A stretch of 64,000 nucleotides of DNA, from NCBI GenBank assembly GCA_035696365.1, contig DASRQS010000091.1, positions 1 through 64,000 of the forward strand. The letters are read 5' to 3'. Numbering within the stretch: the stretch's first letter is position 1; the number at the start of each line of letters is the position of its first letter. Shown piece by piece: positions 42,414 through 50,909 of the stretch. The position numbers were made by a program, and so were the translations under genes. This DNA comes from JALYLC01 sp035696365. GTDB taxonomy: Bacteria; Actinomycetota; Thermoleophilia; Gaiellales; JALYLC01. The notes under the pieces are model-generated. The model did not search any database. It was not told where the DNA came from and saw only the letters and a list, made by a program, of their open reading frames with translations.

Positions 42414-43327
42414 CCCTGCTCGCAGGTGGTGTCGGCGGGGCGCGCTTCGCGCGGGGGCTGCTCGCCTGCGTCCCGCACGAGGACGTGACCATCGTGGGCA
42501 ACGTCGGCGACGACCTCGAGCACTGGAGCCTCTCGATCTCGCCCGACCTCGACACCCTGCTCTACACGCTGACCGGGCGCATCCACCCGGAGCAGGGCTG
42601 GGGCGTCGCGGGGGATACGCGCGAGGCGATGGCCGTCGTCACGGAGCTCGGCGGGATCGACTGGTTCGTCCTCGGCGACCGCGACATCGGCCTGCATCTC
42701 GTCCGCACGGAGCGGCTGCGCGGCGGCGAGCCGCTCTCGTCGGTCACGGCCGACTTCGCGCGGCGCTACGGCCTGGCGGCGCAGCTGCTGCCCGCGACCG
42801 ACGACCCGCTGCGCACGCGCATCGTCACTCCCGGCGGCGAGCTGGCCTTCCAGGAGTGGCTGGTCGGACACCGCGCGGCCGATCCGGTACGCGCCGTGCG
42901 CTTCGAGGGCGTGCCCGGGGCTGGGCCCGCGCCGGGCGTGCTCGACGCGATCGAGAGCGCCGACCTGATCGTGCTTGCGCCCTCCAATCCCTTCGTCTCG
43001 CTGGATCCGATCCTCGCGGTCGACGGTCTGCGCGAGGCCGTGGCAGCGCGGCGCGAGCGCGTCGTGGCGATCACGCCGATGATCGGCGCTCAGGCCGTCA
43101 AGGGGCCTCTGGCCGGGATGCTGGAGACGCTCGGGCACGAGGTCGGCGCTGTCGGGGTCGCGAGCGTCCTCGCCACGCTGGCGGCCGGATTCGTGCTCGA
43201 CGAGGCCGATCGCGAGCGCGCGAACGACGTGCTCGCGCTCGGCTACGCCGTGGCCTGCCTGCCGACCCTCATGCACGACGCCGAGAGCTCTGCGGCCGTC
43301 GCCCGCGCCGCGCTCGACCTGCTGTGA
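42401..43327 (+). CDS. cofD: 2-phospho-L-lactate transferase (CofD/FbiA)
   Basis: Moves the phospho-lactyl/enolpyruvyl group to FO giving (dehydro)F420-0. 308 residues. VTLLAGGVGGARFARGLLA at the start, NVGDDLEHWSLSISPDLDTL with the metal Asp residues, and APSNPFVSLDPILAV are diagnostic. Start ATG 42401 lies in the cofC end; the stop overlaps the cofE GTG. Confidence 0.95.
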   Translation: MPRVTLLAGGVGGARFARGLLACVPHEDVTIVGNVGDDLEHWSLSISPDLDTLLYTLTGRIHPEQGWGVAGDTREAMAVVTELGGIDWFVLGDRDIGLHLVRTERLRGGEPLSSVTADFARRYGLAAQLLPATDDPLRTRIVTPGGELAFQEWLVGHRAADPVRAVRFEGVPGAGPAPGVLDAIESADLIVLAPSNPFVSLDPILAVDGLREAVAARRERVVAITPMIGAQAVKGPLAGMLETLGHEVGAVGVASVLATLAAGFVLDEADRERANDVLALGYAVACLPTLMHDAESSAAVARAALDLL

Positions 43328-44088
43328 GCGATCTCTCCGTCTTCGGCTTGCGCGGGCTGCCGGAGCTGCGCCCGGGCGACGACCTGGCCGGCCTGCTGGC
43401 AGGCGCGGCCGGGTGGCTCGCCGGCGGACTGCGCGACGGGGATGTCGTGTGCGTGGCCCAGAAGGCGGTCTCCAAGGTCGAGGGCCGCAGCGTCGAGCTG
43501 GCGTCGGTCGAACCGTCGCAGCGCGCACGCGAGATCGCCGCCGACGAGGCCGACCCGCGTGTGGTGGAGTTGATCCTGCGCGAGAGCGTCCGCATCGTGC
43601 GCCGGCGCGGAGCCTTTCTGATCTGCGAGACCCACCACGGCTTCGTCTGCGCTGCTGCCGGCGTCGACCGCTCCAACACCGGGGCCGGCGACGTTGCGGT
43701 GCTCCTGCCGGTCGATCCCGACGCATCGGCGCGGAGACTGCGCGATGCCTTCGCGGCCACCGCCGAGGTCGGAGTGATCATCACGGATTCCTTCGGGCGC
43801 CCGTTCCGGCTGGGGACGACCGGCGTGGCCGTCGGCTGTGCCGGCCTCGCGCCCGTGCGCATCCACACAGGCGAGCGCGACGATGCCGGCCGCCTATTAC
43901 AGGGTACCGAGGTGCACCTGGCCGATCAGATCGCATCGGCTGCGGAGCTCGTCGTGGGGCCCTTCGGCGGAGTCCCCGCAGCGCTCGTGCGGGGTCTGTC
44001 GGTTCAACGCTCGGACGCGGGCGCGCGGGCGGGCCTCATGCCGGCGGAGCGCGACCTCTTCCGCGGTGACGATGGTTCCAGGATCTGA
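43324..44088 (+). CDS. cofE: Coenzyme F420-0:L-glutamate ligase (CofE)
   Basis: Adds gamma-linked glutamates to F420-0 with GTP. 254 residues from GTG 43324 (GTGA overlap). VAQKAVSKVEGRSVEL, CETHHGFVCAAAGVDRSN, IITDSFGRPFRLGTTGVAVG and HLADQIASAAELVVGPFGG match CofE. It is the short, CofE-only form: the nitroreductase-like C-terminal half of mycobacterial FbiB is absent here, so that reduction must be encoded elsewhere or be unneeded. Confidence 0.94.
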   Translation: MSDLSVFGLRGLPELRPGDDLAGLLAGAAGWLAGGLRDGDVVCVAQKAVSKVEGRSVELASVEPSQRAREIAADEADPRVVELILRESVRIVRRRGAFLICETHHGFVCAAAGVDRSNTGAGDVAVLLPVDPDASARRLRDAFAATAEVGVIITDSFGRPFRLGTTGVAVGCAGLAPVRIHTGERDDAGRLLQGTEVHLADQIASAAELVVGPFGGVPAALVRGLSVQRSDAGARAGLMPAERDLFRGDDGSRI

Positions 44089-44100
44089 AGCACCGCTGGA

Positions 44101-44106
44101 TAGAGT
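44101..44106 (+). promoter_or_regulatory. -10 hexamer TAGAGT, leaderless promoter of the PPOX-LLM pair
   Basis: TAGAGT lies seven bases before ATG 44114 and twelve bases after the cofE stop. Confidence 0.55.
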
Positions 44107-44113
44107 CCGGGCC

Positions 44114-44503
44114 ATGGCGATCAGCGACAAGGCGAGGGCGCTGTTCGCCACCAAGGCCCTCGGCATGCTCGGCACCGTGAGCGAGGACGGCACCGTCCAG
44201 GTCACTCCGGTGTGGATCATGCTGGACGGCGACACGCCCGTCTTCAACACTGTCATCGGCAACGCCAAGGAGCGCACGATGCGGCGCGACCCCCGGGTGA
44301 CCCTGACGATCGTCGATCCCGAGGACGTCTACAGCTACGTGGAGTTGCGCGGGCGCGTCGACTTCCAGGAAGGCCCGATCGCGATCGACACGATCGACGC
44401 CCTCGCCAGGAAGTACATCGACCAGGACAGATATCCGTGGGCGAAACCGGGCGACGAACGCGTCACCCTGCGCCTCGACGTCGAGCGAGAGATCGGCGCG
44501 TGA
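44114..44503 (+). CDS. PPOX-class F420-dependent oxidoreductase (FDOR-B-like)
   Basis: 129 residues of the split-barrel pyridoxamine-phosphate-oxidase fold: LGMLGTVSEDGTVQVTPVWI, NTVIGNAKERTMRRDPRVTL and a C-terminal RLDVERE. The KERTMRRDPRV phosphate-binding block is typical of F420-using FDORs. Substrate unknown. It overlaps the next LLM gene by 4 nt. Confidence 0.88.
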   Translation: MAISDKARALFATKALGMLGTVSEDGTVQVTPVWIMLDGDTPVFNTVIGNAKERTMRRDPRVTLTIVDPEDVYSYVELRGRVDFQEGPIAIDTIDALARKYIDQDRYPWAKPGDERVTLRLDVEREIGA

Positions 44504-45288
44504 TTGCCGCGCGGCCCTTGAAGATCGGTGTGCGGGTGGCCCCCCAGCACTGCACCTACAGGCAGATGCGCGAGACGTGGCTCCGAGCCGACGAATCCGG
44601 CGCGGACACGCTCTTCACCTGGGATCACTTCCATCCGCTGTTCGGAGATCCCGAGGGCGCCCACTTCGAGTGCTGGAGCCTGCTCGCGGCCATGGCCGAG
44701 GCCACGGAGCGCATCCACTTCGGCGCGCTCGTGACCTGCAACTCCTACCGCAACCCGAACCTGCTGGCCGACATGGCGCGCACCGTCGATCACATCTCCG
44801 GCGGACGCCTGATCCTCGGGCTGGGCTCGGGCTGGTTCGAGCGCGATTACAACGAGTACGGCTACGAGTTCGGCACGGCGATCACGCGGCTGCGGGCGTT
44901 TGGCCATGCGCTGCCGGTGATCGACGAGCGCCTCGGGCTGCTGAACCCGCCGCCCGTGCGCGGCAAGATCCCGATCCTGATCGGCGGCGGTGGCGAGAAG
45001 GTGATGCTGCGACTGGTCGCGCAGTGGGCTGATACCTGGCACGGCTTCGGCGCTCCCGAGGTGATCGCGCACAAGAGCCGCGTGCTGGACGAGCACTGCG
45101 CCGCGGTCAGGCGCGACCCCGCCGAGATCGAGCGCTCCGTGCTCGTCACCAGTGAGGACATCGCCACGGGCATGCTCGACCGCTACCACGAGGCCGGCGC
45201 GACGCACATGGTCGCGATCGCCAAGGAGCCGGATTTCGACCTCGCCGATCTGCGGCGCCTCCTGGCCTGGCGCGACTCGCTCAGCTGA
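44500..45288 (+). CDS. LLM-class F420-dependent oxidoreductase (short form)
   Basis: 262 residues. WDHFHPLFGDPEGAHFECWS, CNSYRNPNLLADMARTVDHI, GLGSGWFERDYNEYGYEFG and ILIGGGGEKVMLRLVAQWAD align segment by segment with the 39892 paralogue, so the two arose by duplication. GTG 44500 overlaps the PPOX stop (GTGA). Substrate unknown. Confidence 0.88.
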   Translation: MIAARPLKIGVRVAPQHCTYRQMRETWLRADESGADTLFTWDHFHPLFGDPEGAHFECWSLLAAMAEATERIHFGALVTCNSYRNPNLLADMARTVDHISGGRLILGLGSGWFERDYNEYGYEFGTAITRLRAFGHALPVIDERLGLLNPPPVRGKIPILIGGGGEKVMLRLVAQWADTWHGFGAPEVIAHKSRVLDEHCAAVRRDPAEIERSVLVTSEDIATGMLDRYHEAGATHMVAIAKEPDFDLADLRRLLAWRDSLS

Positions 45289-45295
45289 GCTCGAG

Positions 45296-45310
45296 GCCCC
45301 CTTCGGGGGC
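45296..45310 (+). terminator. UUCG-loop hairpin terminator of the F420 cluster
   Basis: GCCCCC-TTC-GGGGGC folds as a GC stem closed by C(TTCG)G, just past the LLM stop. Confidence 0.6.
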
Positions 45311-45406
45311 GAACCGCGGACACACCGACCGCGAATGAAGCCGTGTGAGTATCGCGCTCCCCAGAGTTGCGCTGCCGGTCGCGCGTCAGCGCACACGGAG
45401 CGCGAG

Positions 45407-45412
45407 TACGCT
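45407..45412 (+). promoter_or_regulatory. -10 hexamer TACGCT that fixes the sigma factor start at 45420
   Basis: TACGCT lies seven bases before ATG 45420. The longer in-frame GTG 45345 lies upstream of this promoter. Confidence 0.5.
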
Positions 45413-45419
45413 CCCGGCG

Positions 45420-45980
45420 ATGGAAGCCGCGCCTTCCGACGTTCACCTGATGGCGCGCTGCGCGGAGGGAGACGAGGGTGCGCTCGCGGAGCTCTACGAC
45501 CGCTTCGGCCGGGCTGCCTACGCGCTGGCGCTGCGCATCGTGCGCGACGCGGCCCAGGCCGAGGACGTCGTGCAGGAGGCGTTTCTCGATCTCTGGCGCT
45601 CGGCAGCGCGCTTCGATCCGGCCCGCTCGCGCCCGGCGAGCTACCTGCTCACGTTCGTGCATCGGCGCGCCGTCGACCTGATCCGGCGCGAGCAGGCGCG
45701 CCCGCAGCGGGGCGGCGACGTCGACGACATCGCCGCGCAGGCCGGCGGGGAAGACCCGCCCGCCGCGCTCGTCGCGAGCGAGCAGGGCGCCACGGTCCGC
45801 CGCGCGCTGGCGGATCTGCCGCAGCAGCAGCGGCAGGTGCTCGAGCTGGCCTATTTCAGCGGGCTCAGCCAGAGTGAGATCGCGGAGCACCTCGGCGAGC
45901 CGCTCGGTACGGTGAAGTCACGCACGCACGTCGCGCTCTCACGCCTGCGCGAGTTGCTCGGCGAGGGTTTTCACGCATGA
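45420..45980 (+). CDS. ECF sigma factor (SigK-like)
   Basis: 186 residues. Region 2: LYDRFGRAAYALALRIVRDA and AEDVVQEAFLDLWRSAARFD. Region 4: LADLPQQQRQVLELAYFSGL and SQSEIAEHLGEPLGTVKSRT. It overlaps the RskA-like anti-sigma gene by 4 nt, so its activity is set by release from that membrane partner. Probably responds to an envelope or redox signal; the regulon is unknown. Confidence 0.93.
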   Translation: MEAAPSDVHLMARCAEGDEGALAELYDRFGRAAYALALRIVRDAAQAEDVVQEAFLDLWRSAARFDPARSRPASYLLTFVHRRAVDLIRREQARPQRGGDVDDIAAQAGGEDPPAALVASEQGATVRRALADLPQQQRQVLELAYFSGLSQSEIAEHLGEPLGTVKSRTHVALSRLRELLGEGFHA

Positions 45981-46720
45981 GCGGCCATCCCCCTATTCCC
46001 GACGACGTCGCCGCGCTGATCAGCGCGCACGCCCTGGGCGCCCTCGAGCCCGACCAGGCCGACCTGGCCGAGCAGCACATCGCCGCCAGCGACGAGTGCC
46101 GCCGCGCCTACGAGGATGCGCTGGAGACGGCGGCGGCACTCGCGCTGGCCGTGGCAGACAGCGAGCCTCCGGCCGATCTGCGCGAGCGCATCCTGACCGC
46201 CGCCCGGGCCGAGCGCGCGCCGGCAGCGGCTCCCGTCGCGACGTCCGCGGCGCCGCGCCGCCGGCTCGGTCTCGCCGGCCTGCTGACCCCGTCGGCCGGG
46301 TTCGCGGTCGTGGGCGTCGCTGCCGCCATCGTCTTCGCGCTGGTCGCGGTCTCGCAGCACAACTCGGCCTCGAGCGCGCGCGACCGTCAGGCAGCGCTCG
46401 TCTCGATCCTCTCCGCGCCCGATGCGCGTGTCGTGCCGCTGGCGTCCACGGCGGGCGGTTCGGCCGGCGGCCGCGTGATCGTCTCGCGGGGCCGGGCCGC
46501 GCTCGTGAGCTCGCTCAAGAGCCCGCCGCCGGGTCACACGTATCAGGCCTGGGGCCTGCGCCCCGGCGGAGCGGCGCCCGTACCGCTGCCGACGTTCTCG
46601 CGCAATGGCGTGCTGATCCTGAACGACGTCGGCACGTACGACGGGGTCGGCGTCACGGTCGAGCCGAGCGGCGGCTCGCAGCGGCCGTCCGCGGCGCCGT
46701 TCGTCGTCGCGAGCCTCTAG
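45977..46720 (+). CDS. RskA-type transmembrane anti-sigma factor
   Basis: 247 residues. A cytosolic N-terminal anti-sigma domain with HALGALEPDQADLAEQHIAA, one transmembrane segment (about residues 106-128), and an outer RskA domain (QAALVSILSAPDARVVPLAS; GHTYQAWGLRPGGAAPVPLP). The zinc-finger HxxxCxxC is absent (a lone DECRRAYED), as in other RskA proteins. Should hold the ECF sigma until regulated proteolysis. Confidence 0.9.
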   Translation: MSGHPPIPDDVAALISAHALGALEPDQADLAEQHIAASDECRRAYEDALETAAALALAVADSEPPADLRERILTAARAERAPAAAPVATSAAPRRRLGLAGLLTPSAGFAVVGVAAAIVFALVAVSQHNSASSARDRQAALVSILSAPDARVVPLASTAGGSAGGRVIVSRGRAALVSSLKSPPPGHTYQAWGLRPGGAAPVPLPTFSRNGVLILNDVGTYDGVGVTVEPSGGSQRPSAAPFVVASL

Positions 46721-46723
46721 GAG
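46719..46723 (+). promoter_or_regulatory. Shine-Dalgarno AGGAG pointing to a CTG start of the response regulator
   Basis: AGGAG ends six bases before CTG 46730. The next candidate, GTG 46742, is 18 bases away. Confidence 0.5.
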
Positions 46724-46729
46724 ACAGCC

Positions 46730-47428
46730 CTGAACGCTGCCGTGCTGCTGGTCGACGACGACCGCGCGCTGCGCAAGCTCGTGCGCGCCTACCTCCAGGA
46801 GGAGGGCATCGGGGTGCTCGAGTGCGGGAGCGGCGAGGAGGCCGTGGCGCTCGCTCGCGAGCACCGTCCCTCGCTCGTGCTGCTCGATGTGCGGCTCCCG
46901 GGCATCGACGGGTTCGAGGTGCTGCGGCGCTTCGAGGCCGCGGGCGTCGACCTCCCCGTGATCATGCTGACCTCGCTCTCCGACGAGATCGACCAGCTCG
47001 TGGGCTTCCGCCTGGGCGCCGTCGACTATGTGACGAAGCCCGTCTCGCCCAAGCTCCTGGCCGCCAAGGTGAAGGCGTTCCTGACGCGCGTCGCCGGTCA
47101 GGGGAGCCCCCAGCGGCGTACCGAGGTCGGTCCGCTCGTGGTCGAGCACGACGCCCATCGCGTGCTCGTCTCCGGCCACGAGGTCGCGCTCACCCGCCGC
47201 GAGTTCGATCTGCTCGCGGCGCTGGCGGAACACCCGGGCTGGGTCTACGATCGCGACCACCTGATGCTCGGCGTGTGGGGCTACTCCAGCGCCGATGTCG
47301 AGACGCGCGTCGTCGACCAGCACGTCGCCAATCTGCGCCGCAAGCTCGAGACCGCGGGAGCGGATGGGCTGTTGGAGACGGTGCGCGGCGTCGGCTACCG
47401 CCTGGTCGCGCCGCCACCTGGGGTCTGA
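46730..47428 (+). CDS. OmpR-family response regulator
   Basis: 232 residues from CTG 46730 (227 or so from GTG 46742). Receiver domain with DDD near 10-12, phospho-Asp in LVLLDVRLPGIDG near 55 and KPVSPKLL; C-terminal winged helix with VALTRREFDLLAALAEHPGW, VVDQHVANLRRKLE and VRGVGYRL. It probably pairs with the histidine kinase at 47925-49142, although the two are convergent rather than in one operon. The stop lies inside a hairpin. Confidence 0.9.
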   Translation: MNAAVLLVDDDRALRKLVRAYLQEEGIGVLECGSGEEAVALAREHRPSLVLLDVRLPGIDGFEVLRRFEAAGVDLPVIMLTSLSDEIDQLVGFRLGAVDYVTKPVSPKLLAAKVKAFLTRVAGQGSPQRRTEVGPLVVEHDAHRVLVSGHEVALTRREFDLLAALAEHPGWVYDRDHLMLGVWGYSSADVETRVVDQHVANLRRKLETAGADGLLETVRGVGYRLVAPPPGV

Positions 47429-47444
47429 CACCAAGGTGGCGGCG
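47409..47444 (+). terminator. Hairpin terminator with the stop codon in its loop
   Basis: Eleven pairs CGCCGCCACCT / AGGTGGCGGCG; the loop GGGGTCTGACACCA contains the response-regulator TGA (47426-47428). The loop sequence is like the R2 core. Confidence 0.6.
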
Positions 47445-47500
47445 GCGCGGTCTTGACGTTCCCTAGACAAAGGCCTCACGGCAGCCGGACGCGGGCCTCG

Positions 47501-47506
47501 TAGCAT
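47501..47506 (+). promoter_or_regulatory. -10 hexamer TAGCAT, leaderless promoter of the sigma-like gene
   Basis: TAGCAT lies seven bases before ATG 47514. Confidence 0.55.
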
Positions 47507-47513
47507 CACTCAC

Positions 47514-47984
47514 ATGGCATCGGGCCCCGCCGCAGGGCTTGACCTGCGTTACGCACGGATCGGGCGCGCCGCGTTCGCGCTGGCGCGGCGCATCTGCGGT
47601 GACGACGCCGCAGCCGCGACCGTCGTGGAGCAGGCGTTCGCGACCGGCGCCGGCGAGCGCGAGGATGGCGCCGGCGACGGGCTGCTGTTGCGCCGCGTGC
47701 GGCAGCTGGCGTGTGCGCGGCGGCGGCGCGTGCAGGCGGCCCCCGCGGCGCTCGACGTGCCACCGCCGGAGCTGGCCCAGCTTCCCGTCCTACTCTGGCA
47801 GGCGCTCGACCTGGTCGCGCTGCGCGGCGCCAGCGTGCGCGAGGCCGCCGCACGCCTGCAGCTGCCGGAGGCGATGGTGCTCGGCCATCTGCACGACGGC
47901 CTGCGCGAGGCGCGCGTCTTGCTTTCAGGCCAGCGGCAGCCGGACGACCACGCGGACACCCCGCGGCTCGCGCTGCTGCGCTGA
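47514..47984 (+). CDS. Degenerate ECF-sigma-like protein
   Basis: 156 residues laid out like a short ECF sigma factor: YARIGRAAFALARRICGDDA then ATVVEQAFATGAGE where region 2 would be, a linker, then a region-4-like helix-turn-helix GASVREAAARLQLPEAMVLG and HLHDGLREARVLL. The conserved core-binding acidic and aromatic residues of region 2 are largely missing. It may be an anti- or co-regulator rather than an active sigma. The last 60 bp overlap the convergent kinase end. Confidence 0.65.
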   Translation: MASGPAAGLDLRYARIGRAAFALARRICGDDAAAATVVEQAFATGAGEREDGAGDGLLLRRVRQLACARRRRVQAAPAALDVPPPELAQLPVLLWQALDLVALRGASVREAAARLQLPEAMVLGHLHDGLREARVLLSGQRQPDDHADTPRLALLR

Positions 47985-49142
47985 TACCGCTCCGCTCGAC
48001 GCCTCAGCGATGCGGCGCACGACCGTCAGGCCGAGACCGCTGCCGCGCTGCCGATCGCGCGTCACGCGGCCGCGGTAGAAGCGCTCGAACACGCGGCTCA
48101 TCTCCTCGGACGGGATGCCCGGCCCGTCGTCCTCGACGCCCACCAGCGCCCACTCGCCCTCGGCGCGAGCGAACAGCACGACGCTCGAGCCGTCCTCGCT
48201 CACGGCGAGCAGCGCGTTGCGGGTCAGGTTCACGAGGACCTGTTCCAGGCGGCCGCGCGGCACGAGTGCGGTGACGGGCACCGTCTCGGCGCGCAGCGTC
48301 GCGCCTGCAGCCGTGGCCAGCGGCGCGAAGCGGATGATCGCATCGTCGACCGCCGCTGCGAGATCCACACGGTCGGGCTCCTCATGGCGCGCCGCGGTCT
48401 CCAGGCGGGTCAGGTAGGAGAGGTCGTCGAGCAGCCGCACCGAGCGGCCGGCCTCGCGCCGGATCAGCGCGAGGGTCGCGTCCTCGCGCTCCAGCACGCC
48501 GTCCAGCATGCCCTCGACGTAGCCGTCGATCACCTGCAGGGGCGCGCGCAGCTCGTGCGCGAGCTCCTCCACGAGCTCCGCGCGCAGCGCCTCTGCGCGC
48601 GCCAGCTGCTCGACCGCGGCGTCGAGCTCGCCGCGGGCGCGCTCGCGTGCGATCTCGTCGCCGGCCAGGCGCGCCAGCACGGCCAGCAGCGCCTGCTCGT
48701 CCTCGCTGAAGGCTCGCGGCTCGCGGTGGTGCAGGCAGAGCGTCCCGTAGAGGCTGCCGTCGGGCAGGCGCACCTCCGTCGTGCAGAACGCGCGGATGTC
48801 CCAGTCGACGCCGAGGCCCTGCTTCAGCTTCAGCCAGTTCTCCCACAGCGCGGGCTCGTCGCGCATGTCCGGCACGACGGCGGGCGCCTGGCCCAGATGC
48901 ACGCGCGAGCAGAGGCTCGACTCGAACGGGATCGCCGAGCTGCCCGCGACCAGCGGGAGTTCCGGCACCGCCTCCAGGCCGGCGAAGCGGTAGTCGCCGC
49001 CGCGCACCTCGGAGAGCACGGTGATGTCCACCCCGGAGAGGCGCTGGACGAGCTCGGTCACCTGCGCGATCGCCGCCTCGCTGGAGGTGAAGGAGCGCTG
49101 TCCCAGTGACGCCAGCTCGGCGATGTGAAGAACCCCACCCAC
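47925..49142 (-). CDS. GAF-sensor histidine kinase
   Basis: 405 residues from GTG 49142. GAF-like sensor (about 20-165), coiled linker, HisKA with HELRAPLQVIDGYVEGML (phospho-His), and HATPase with NLTRNALLAV (N box), VEDDGPGIP (G1) and RGSGLGLTVVRRI (G2). No transmembrane segment, so a cytosolic sensor of a small ligand or redox state. Convergent with the sigma-like gene and near the OmpR regulator. Confidence 0.9.
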   Translation of the reverse strand: MGGVLHIAELASLGQRSFTSSEAAIAQVTELVQRLSGVDITVLSEVRGGDYRFAGLEAVPELPLVAGSSAIPFESSLCSRVHLGQAPAVVPDMRDEPALWENWLKLKQGLGVDWDIRAFCTTEVRLPDGSLYGTLCLHHREPRAFSEDEQALLAVLARLAGDEIARERARGELDAAVEQLARAEALRAELVEELAHELRAPLQVIDGYVEGMLDGVLEREDATLALIRREAGRSVRLLDDLSYLTRLETAARHEEPDRVDLAAAVDDAIIRFAPLATAAGATLRAETVPVTALVPRGRLEQVLVNLTRNALLAVSEDGSSVVLFARAEGEWALVGVEDDGPGIPSEEMSRVFERFYRGRVTRDRQRGSGLGLTVVRRIAEASSGAVSAQQREPRGVRVVVRLPLA

Positions 49143-49150
49143 GGCGGCAG

Positions 49151-49156
49151 AGCCTA
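49151..49156 (-). promoter_or_regulatory. -10 hexamer TAGGCT, leaderless promoter of the histidine kinase
   Basis: TAGGCT lies eight bases before GTG 49142 on the minus strand, so longer in-frame readings are unlikely. Confidence 0.55.
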
Positions 49157-49248
49157 CTCCGAACCGACCGCCCGATAAGCGCGAATACCGCCCGACACGA
49201 CGCCGGTGGGGCCCGCCGGCAGGTATCCGAGCAAGGGGGAACACCACG

Positions 49249-50898
49249 ATGCGTATGCGTACCGCCATTGCGGCGGGCGTTGCGACCGGAGTGGCAGCGC
49301 TGGCACTGGGCGCGGCTGCGCTCACGGCCAGCGGGCCGAGCAAGGCGGTGGCATCGAGCCACCGCGAGGCGCCGTTGATCGCGAACGACCCGACCGCAGA
49401 TCTCACCGACTTCTATCTGTTCCCGAGCCCCGACAAGGCCGGAACGGTGACGATGATCGCGAACGTCATTCCGCTGGAAGCGCCACCCGAGGGACCGAAC
49501 TACTACAACCTCGACGACTCGGCGCGCTATCGCTTCAACATCGACTGGAACGGCGACGGCAAGGCCGATCGCACCTGGACGCTCCGGACGCACACCACGA
49601 CCGCCTATCCGGGCACGTTTCTCTACAACATCGGCCCGATCCGCTCGATCAGCGATGCGAACCTGAGCGTTCGGCAGACCTGGACGCTGTGGAGCCAGAA
49701 GGGCAACGGCCCGAGCGTGAAGGTCGGCTCGGGGATCACGGCGCCCAACAACGTCGGCAAGAACTCGTTCCCCGACGGTTACGACACCGTGCGCCAGCAG
49801 GCCATCACGACGCTCGGCGACGGCACGAAGGTCTACGTCGGCCCGAGTGAGGATCCGTTTGCCATCGACGTCGGCCGGATCTTCGACCTCATCGGCGTCG
49901 GCGGCAAGGGCACCGACAACCTGGCGGGCTTCAACGTGCATTCGATCGCACTGCAGATCCCGCTCTCCGAGATCCGCCAGTCGGCCTCTCAGCCGGTCAT
50001 CGGCGGCTGGGCGGCCGTCGACCGCATGATGGCCGGCAAGAGCGACTCCAGCTCGCTCGAGCGGCGCAGCACGGCCGCGAAGAAGAGCAAGCCGGCGAAG
50101 AGGGCCCACAAGCACCCCGGTCGCGGCGAAGGCAAGCACTGGGTGCAGGTCGAGCGGCTCGGTCAGCCGCTGATCAACGAGGTCATCATCCCGCGCGGCC
50201 TGAAGGACTACTGGAACTCGGTCGGTCCTGACCAGGACTACCAGTTCGAGAAGTACTACACCGACCAGAGCAAGCCGGGCCAGCTGATCCACTCGCTCAA
50301 CGGCCTCCTGCTCAATCCCCTCCTGACCGCCGTGCTCGGCTCGGCTCCCGGCCCGACCGGGGCGACCGGACTGGCCCAGGAGACCGGGCGCGCAGACCTC
50401 TCGGCGATCCTGCTGCGGGGCTTCAAGTACCCGAACGACTCCACGCCGGCGCTCGACCTGACGTTCGGCAAGGGCGACGCGGGCAAGCCCGTGGATGAGC
50501 TCCGGCTCAACACGTCGATCGCGGCGACGCCTTCCGACAAGGTCGACAGGCGCGGTCTGCTGTGCAACTTCGCCGCTGCCGGCGGCTTCCCGACCCTCAC
50601 CAACCCGGGCTGCAGCCCGGCCCAGTTCGACGGCTATCCCAACGGCCGGCGCCTCGGTGACGACGTCACCGATATCGAGATCGCCGCGCTGATCGGGTTC
50701 CCGATCGATCACCTCATCCCGTCGAGCATCCAGCGCGCGTACTCGCTGCTCGCGCTCGGCGGCCCGAACCTCCCGGACACGGGCCCGGTTGGCCTGCTCA
50801 AGTTCGGCGCCGACGGCGTGCCCGTCAACGACGCCAACGGCGGCCTGTTCGGGAACGCCTTCCCCTTCCTCAACAGCCCCAACTCGGGCAACAAGTAG
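49249..50898 (+). CDS. Secreted DUF4331 protein
   Basis: 549 residues. Signal peptide RTAIAAGVATGVAALALGAA, then the DUF4331 opening SSHREAPLIANDPTADLTDF. RFNIDWNGDGKADRTW contains a DxNxDG calcium-type loop. A Lys/Arg-rich insert is near 270-290. Two internal Cys (LLCNFAAAGG, NPGCSPAQ) may be paired. Function of the family is not established. It leads an operon with a TPR protein 12 nt later and a NicO transporter. GGGGGA lies about nine bases before ATG. Confidence 0.9.
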   Translation: MRMRTAIAAGVATGVAALALGAAALTASGPSKAVASSHREAPLIANDPTADLTDFYLFPSPDKAGTVTMIANVIPLEAPPEGPNYYNLDDSARYRFNIDWNGDGKADRTWTLRTHTTTAYPGTFLYNIGPIRSISDANLSVRQTWTLWSQKGNGPSVKVGSGITAPNNVGKNSFPDGYDTVRQQAITTLGDGTKVYVGPSEDPFAIDVGRIFDLIGVGGKGTDNLAGFNVHSIALQIPLSEIRQSASQPVIGGWAAVDRMMAGKSDSSSLERRSTAAKKSKPAKRAHKHPGRGEGKHWVQVERLGQPLINEVIIPRGLKDYWNSVGPDQDYQFEKYYTDQSKPGQLIHSLNGLLLNPLLTAVLGSAPGPTGATGLAQETGRADLSAILLRGFKYPNDSTPALDLTFGKGDAGKPVDELRLNTSIAATPSDKVDRRGLLCNFAAAGGFPTLTNPGCSPAQFDGYPNGRRLGDDVTDIEIAALIGFPIDHLIPSSIQRAYSLLALGGPNLPDTGPVGLLKFGADGVPVNDANGGLFGNAFPFLNSPNSGNK

Positions 50899-50909
50899 GG
50901 GAGAGGACC

